From Varibaculum vaginae (GTDB lineage Bacteria > Actinomycetota > Actinomycetes > Actinomycetales > Actinomycetaceae), in the NCBI RefSeq assembly GCF_900604285.1, contig NZ_UWNY01000001.1, forward strand, positions 558,001 to 622,000: 64,000 nucleotides of DNA. Direction: 5' to 3'. The notes beneath the pieces were generated by a model. It worked only from the letters and a program-made list of their open reading frames with translations, was not told the DNA's origin and made no database searches. The position numbers and the translations under genes are program-made. This document shows positions 61,535 to 64,000 of this stretch, piece by piece (positions within the stretch are counted from its first letter, which is position 1; each line of letters begins with the position of its first letter).

Positions 61535-62929
61535 TTACTGGAACTGGTGATATTGACTAGGTTGGAGCGTGCCCTTCTGGAAAGCTGACCAGAAACCGGA
61601 GATTTTTTGCGTATCGAGCAGCACCATTGCGCCGTGCGCGCCGTCATAGTAGGCCATATCGGCAATGGGAGGCGCTCCGGTGAGGTTATTCTTGGTGGCG
61701 TTGCGGTAGGTCAATAGTAGCTTTCCGAGCGCCCAGGTACCCGAATCGTTATCACAAGTCAGGTTTTGGGCGCCCGCGATTGCCAGATCCTGTTGCTTGA
61801 AAGGATTCAGGAAAGTAGAGGGTGTGAACAGGGTATCTGCCAGTTTAGAAACCACCTGTCGTTGCCGTTCTGCTCGGCCGATATCACCCTTGGGATCCTG
61901 TTGGCGCATTCGGGAAAATGCTAACGCGGTGCCCCCATCCGCCCGGTGGCAGCCGCTTTGCCATTTCAAAGCGGAATCGGCGTCGTCAACGTCATAGTCT
62001 AGACAAAGTTCGATTCCCCCAACTGCGTCTACCAATTGAGTTACTGATCCCATGCTAACTTCTAGATAGTGATCAACTTTTACTCCACTTAAGCTTTCTA
62101 CCGTTTGCACCAGTAGTTTGGGGCCTTCCAAAGAATAAGCGGCGTTTAGCTTGTTTAAACCGTATCCGGGAATATCTACTGCGGTATCACGGGGGAGGGA
62201 AACGATGGCGGACATAGAGTTAACTCTGCGTATCAGCATGATCGTATCTGTACGGGCGCCTACGTCCTCACCGGAAACTCCGCCATCACTACCATCGGAA
62301 CGTTTATCAGAGCCGGCGATCAGCCATGTTTCACCTTCGTTAGCCGGCAAAGCAGAGAGTGCATCAACCCGATTTAACTGTGAATTCACTAAATGGCAAA
62401 GGTAGAGCGGCCAGGCAATCATAAAAATTAAGCCGAGTGTTAGCCCTATTGCCAAAATACGGCGAACTCTGAAGTTGGGGCGTGGAACTCGGCGCTCTTT
62501 AGAGGGCGGAATTGGCTCTAAGCGACTAGGAGTCTGGGGGGTTCCCAGCTCTTCTGGGGATGCATCTAGTTTTTTTTGGGGTAATACTCGGGTGCGAGCG
62601 GGCGCGGAGCGCCCAGCAAATCGGGAACCAGTGCGCATTTGTATGGGAATCTCTTGGGCATTGGTGGTGCAGGATTCCTTCTGGTGCGCCTGATTACTGC
62701 TTAGTTTTCTTGAAATTGCGGGACGAACCCTATTTCCCCCAGGGGTAGGGGAAGTATAACTTGTGTTCTGGTTATTGGCTGGGGAGGAGGAAACCTGGTT
62801 ACCAGCTTGAGAGCTTTCTGGGCGGTTTCGTTTTTCCCTAGGAGAATATGAGGGGGGAATCTGTTGTTTGCGCTGCGGACGGGGACGTTTAGGTGGGGGA
62901 AACGATGCTGGAAGATCCGACTGACTCAA
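61535..62929 (-). CDS. LytR-CpsA-Psr (LCP) family protein
   Basis: LCP proteins transfer glycopolymers from lipid carriers to peptidoglycan. The 464-residue protein has a long cytoplasmic Pro/Arg/Ser-rich N-terminus (about 1-150), one membrane helix (ILAIGLTLGLIFMIAWPLYL, about 155-175), and an extracytoplasmic LCP domain. This contains ARTDTIML, SLPRDTAVDIPGYG and KLNAAYSLEGP, the last two holding residues that bind the pyrophosphate-lipid. It follows the next LCP gene on the minus strand by 36 bp. Confidence 0.93.
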   Translation of the reverse strand: MSQSDLPASFPPPKRPRPQRKQQIPPSYSPREKRNRPESSQAGNQVSSSPANNQNTSYTSPTPGGNRVRPAISRKLSSNQAHQKESCTTNAQEIPIQMRTGSRFAGRSAPARTRVLPQKKLDASPEELGTPQTPSRLEPIPPSKERRVPRPNFRVRRILAIGLTLGLIFMIAWPLYLCHLVNSQLNRVDALSALPANEGETWLIAGSDKRSDGSDGGVSGEDVGARTDTIMLIRRVNSMSAIVSLPRDTAVDIPGYGLNKLNAAYSLEGPKLLVQTVESLSGVKVDHYLEVSMGSVTQLVDAVGGIELCLDYDVDDADSALKWQSGCHRADGGTALAFSRMRQQDPKGDIGRAERQRQVVSKLADTLFTPSTFLNPFKQQDLAIAGAQNLTCDNDSGTWALGKLLLTYRNATKNNLTGAPPIADMAYYDGAHGAMVLLDTQKISGFWSAFQKGTLQPSQYHQFQ

Positions 62930-62965
62930 GTTACTTACTCCCTGATTAAAACTTGGGTATATGAC

Positions 62966-64000
62966 CTATTTTTTCGCTTCGCACTTCCTTTGCAGTGCAA
63001 CTAGGTCATCGTTTGGTTCCTGGGAACTGGCATCATTCCCATTGTTTTGGGGGCTGGAAGTGGTTGTGTTGGATTCAGTGCTTTTCCCGCTTGTAGTGTC
63101 CCCACTGGGGGAGCTAGCAGAGGGAGACGCTGAGCTCTCCGCTTCGATAGTGTAAACCTTGCCGTTACCGTCTCGAACTCCAACTCCCACCGGCAGGGAA
63201 GTATCGTTAATAAAAGCTTCCCAGATGGGTCTTACTTCTTCATCTTTTACCACCACTCGGTTGGGGTCGGTTGGGGCGGGATAAACTGGCAGGGTAACGA
63301 AACGAAGGTTTTCCGGTTTCAGCGACTGTAATGACCAGCCTAAGCCAGCCATTTCGGATACTGAAGATATGCCTTCAGAAATGCTCAAAGACCGTAATCC
63401 GCTGCCAATAAAATCGTAAAGTTGGTTGAGGGAAGTTAGCATATTTTTTTGCATAGCAGTGCGCATCATAATTCCCATTACTGCTTGTTGCCGCTCAATA
63501 CGTTTCAGGTCAGACCCATCAGAACCTTCCACTCCTTCCCTTACACGCGCGTAACCCAGTGCTTGTTGGCCATTAAAATGGGTACATCCGGCCTCTAGAT
63601 TTAGTCCCGAATTTTCTTGGTCATGAATGGCGGTGGGGATATAGACATTAATTCCGCCGAGAGCGTCAATCATAGAAGTAAAACCACTGAAATCTACCAC
63701 TACGGATTCGTCAATTCGCATTCCAGAAAGTTTTTCTACAGTTTTCCAAGTGCACAACACCGCTGAAGTGCGGTCGTTGTTAGTTCCGCCGATAGAAAAA
63801 GCCCAATTGAACTGGGCATATTCTGGAGAAGATTCTGTGCCATTTCCCAGGTCGCACGCAGGAATGTCCACTAGCAAATCCCGGGGGATGGAAACCACGT
63901 TCACGTGGGATCGATCCTTGGAGATATGCATAATCATGGTGGTATCTGAGCGCTCACCATCGTCCTCGCCGCCAACTAAAGCTTGATTTTTGTCGCCCGC
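62966..64000 (-). CDS. LytR-CpsA-Psr (LCP) family protein, 5' end outside window
   Basis: The frame is open to the right edge, so the N-terminus and start lie beyond 64000. At least 345 codons are present. In the edge segment the catalytic-loop residues GERSDTTMIMHIS are in frame, followed by SIPRDLLVDIP, AQFNWAFSIGG and QQALGYARVREG. The C-terminal about 40 residues are Ser/Thr/Asn-rich and exposed. It forms a tandem pair with the LCP gene at 61535-62929; duplicates often attach different polymers. Confidence 0.93.
   Translation of the reverse strand, partial: AGDKNQALVGGEDDGERSDTTMIMHISKDRSHVNVVSIPRDLLVDIPACDLGNGTESSPEYAQFNWAFSIGGTNNDRTSAVLCTWKTVEKLSGMRIDESVVVDFSGFTSMIDALGGINVYIPTAIHDQENSGLNLEAGCTHFNGQQALGYARVREGVEGSDGSDLKRIERQQAVMGIMMRTAMQKNMLTSLNQLYDFIGSGLRSLSISEGISSVSEMAGLGWSLQSLKPENLRFVTLPVYPAPTDPNRVVVKDEEVRPIWEAFINDTSLPVGVGVRDGNGKVYTIEAESSASPSASSPSGDTTSGKSTESNTTTSSPQNNGNDASSQEPNDDLVALQRKCEAKK

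Overview
The window is a stretch of chromosome from a Gram-positive actinobacterium of moderate G+C content. The best fit is the family Actinomycetaceae (Varibaculum/Mobiluncus-like), which is an inference from gene content. The supporting signs are an IclR-type regulator divergent from leuCD, the order mfd-lipoprotein-eno-FtsB/DivIC-DUF501-ppx, a Rho with a long Arg/Asp-rich insert, an actinobacterial PcrA and malate dehydrogenase, protein O-mannosyltransferase divergent from rsmI, tandem LytR-CpsA-Psr proteins, and an LPXTG-type surface protein. Most of the window is ordinary housekeeping chromosome; the accessory or decayed parts are confined to about 25.66-31 kb.

Layout. 0-3.4 kb: a Nudix-fold regulator divergent from an orphan EIIC-type membrane transporter, with a perfect 13-bp inverted repeat between them, then tyrS. 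3.4-9.1 kb: a complete 16S-23S-5S rRNA operon with a promoter, a strongly G+T-skewed leader and 16S-23S spacer, no spacer tRNA, and a terminator. 9.2-18.9 kb: a GT4 glycosyltransferase, an NdgR/LtbR-like regulator divergent from leuC-leuD, then murA-plsC-gpsA-ddl (peptidoglycan and phospholipid precursors) and an ATP-grasp enzyme. 18.97-25.7 kb: tRNA-His, rplU-rpmA-obgE, then nadD, a large membrane-anchored low-complexity protein, rsfS, a histidine phosphatase and tRNA-Ala(GGC).

25.7-30.8 kb: the accessory segment. It holds a small XRE regulator/membrane-protein pair, the C-terminal remnant of a serine recombinase, another coding remnant, a secreted LPNTG-anchored protein with five DUF1542-like repeats (four exactly 86 residues), and about 700 bp of gene-free DNA with hairpins and possible decayed coding sequence. 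30.8-39 kb: a YeiH-family transporter, lysA, the hom-thrC-thrB operon (aspartate-family amino acids) and rho. 39-50 kb: a small exported protein, mfd, a lipoprotein, eno, an FtsB/DivIC-like protein, a DUF501 protein, ppx and protein O-mannosyltransferase. 50-57 kb: rsmI, metG, an unusual sialidase-fold protein without signal peptide, and pcrA. 57-64 kb: mdh, gtrA, an exported seven-unit RCC1 propeller protein, galE and two LCP-family ligases, the second cut by the right edge.

How the genes work together. Several loci serve the cell envelope: murA, ddl, plsC, gpsA, the GT4 enzyme, protein O-mannosyltransferase, GtrA, GalE, two LCP ligases and the sortase substrate. lysA, hom, thrC, thrB and leuCD supply amino acids, and lysA also controls flow out of the diaminopimelate branch. 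I found no CRISPR array, complete insertion sequence, prophage or obvious defence system. The strongest candidates for something undescribed are the Nudix-regulator/EIIC pair with its palindrome, the cytoplasmic sialidase-like protein without the FRIP motif, the cysteine-paired RCC1 propeller beside gtrA, and the decayed tRNA-Ala-linked island.
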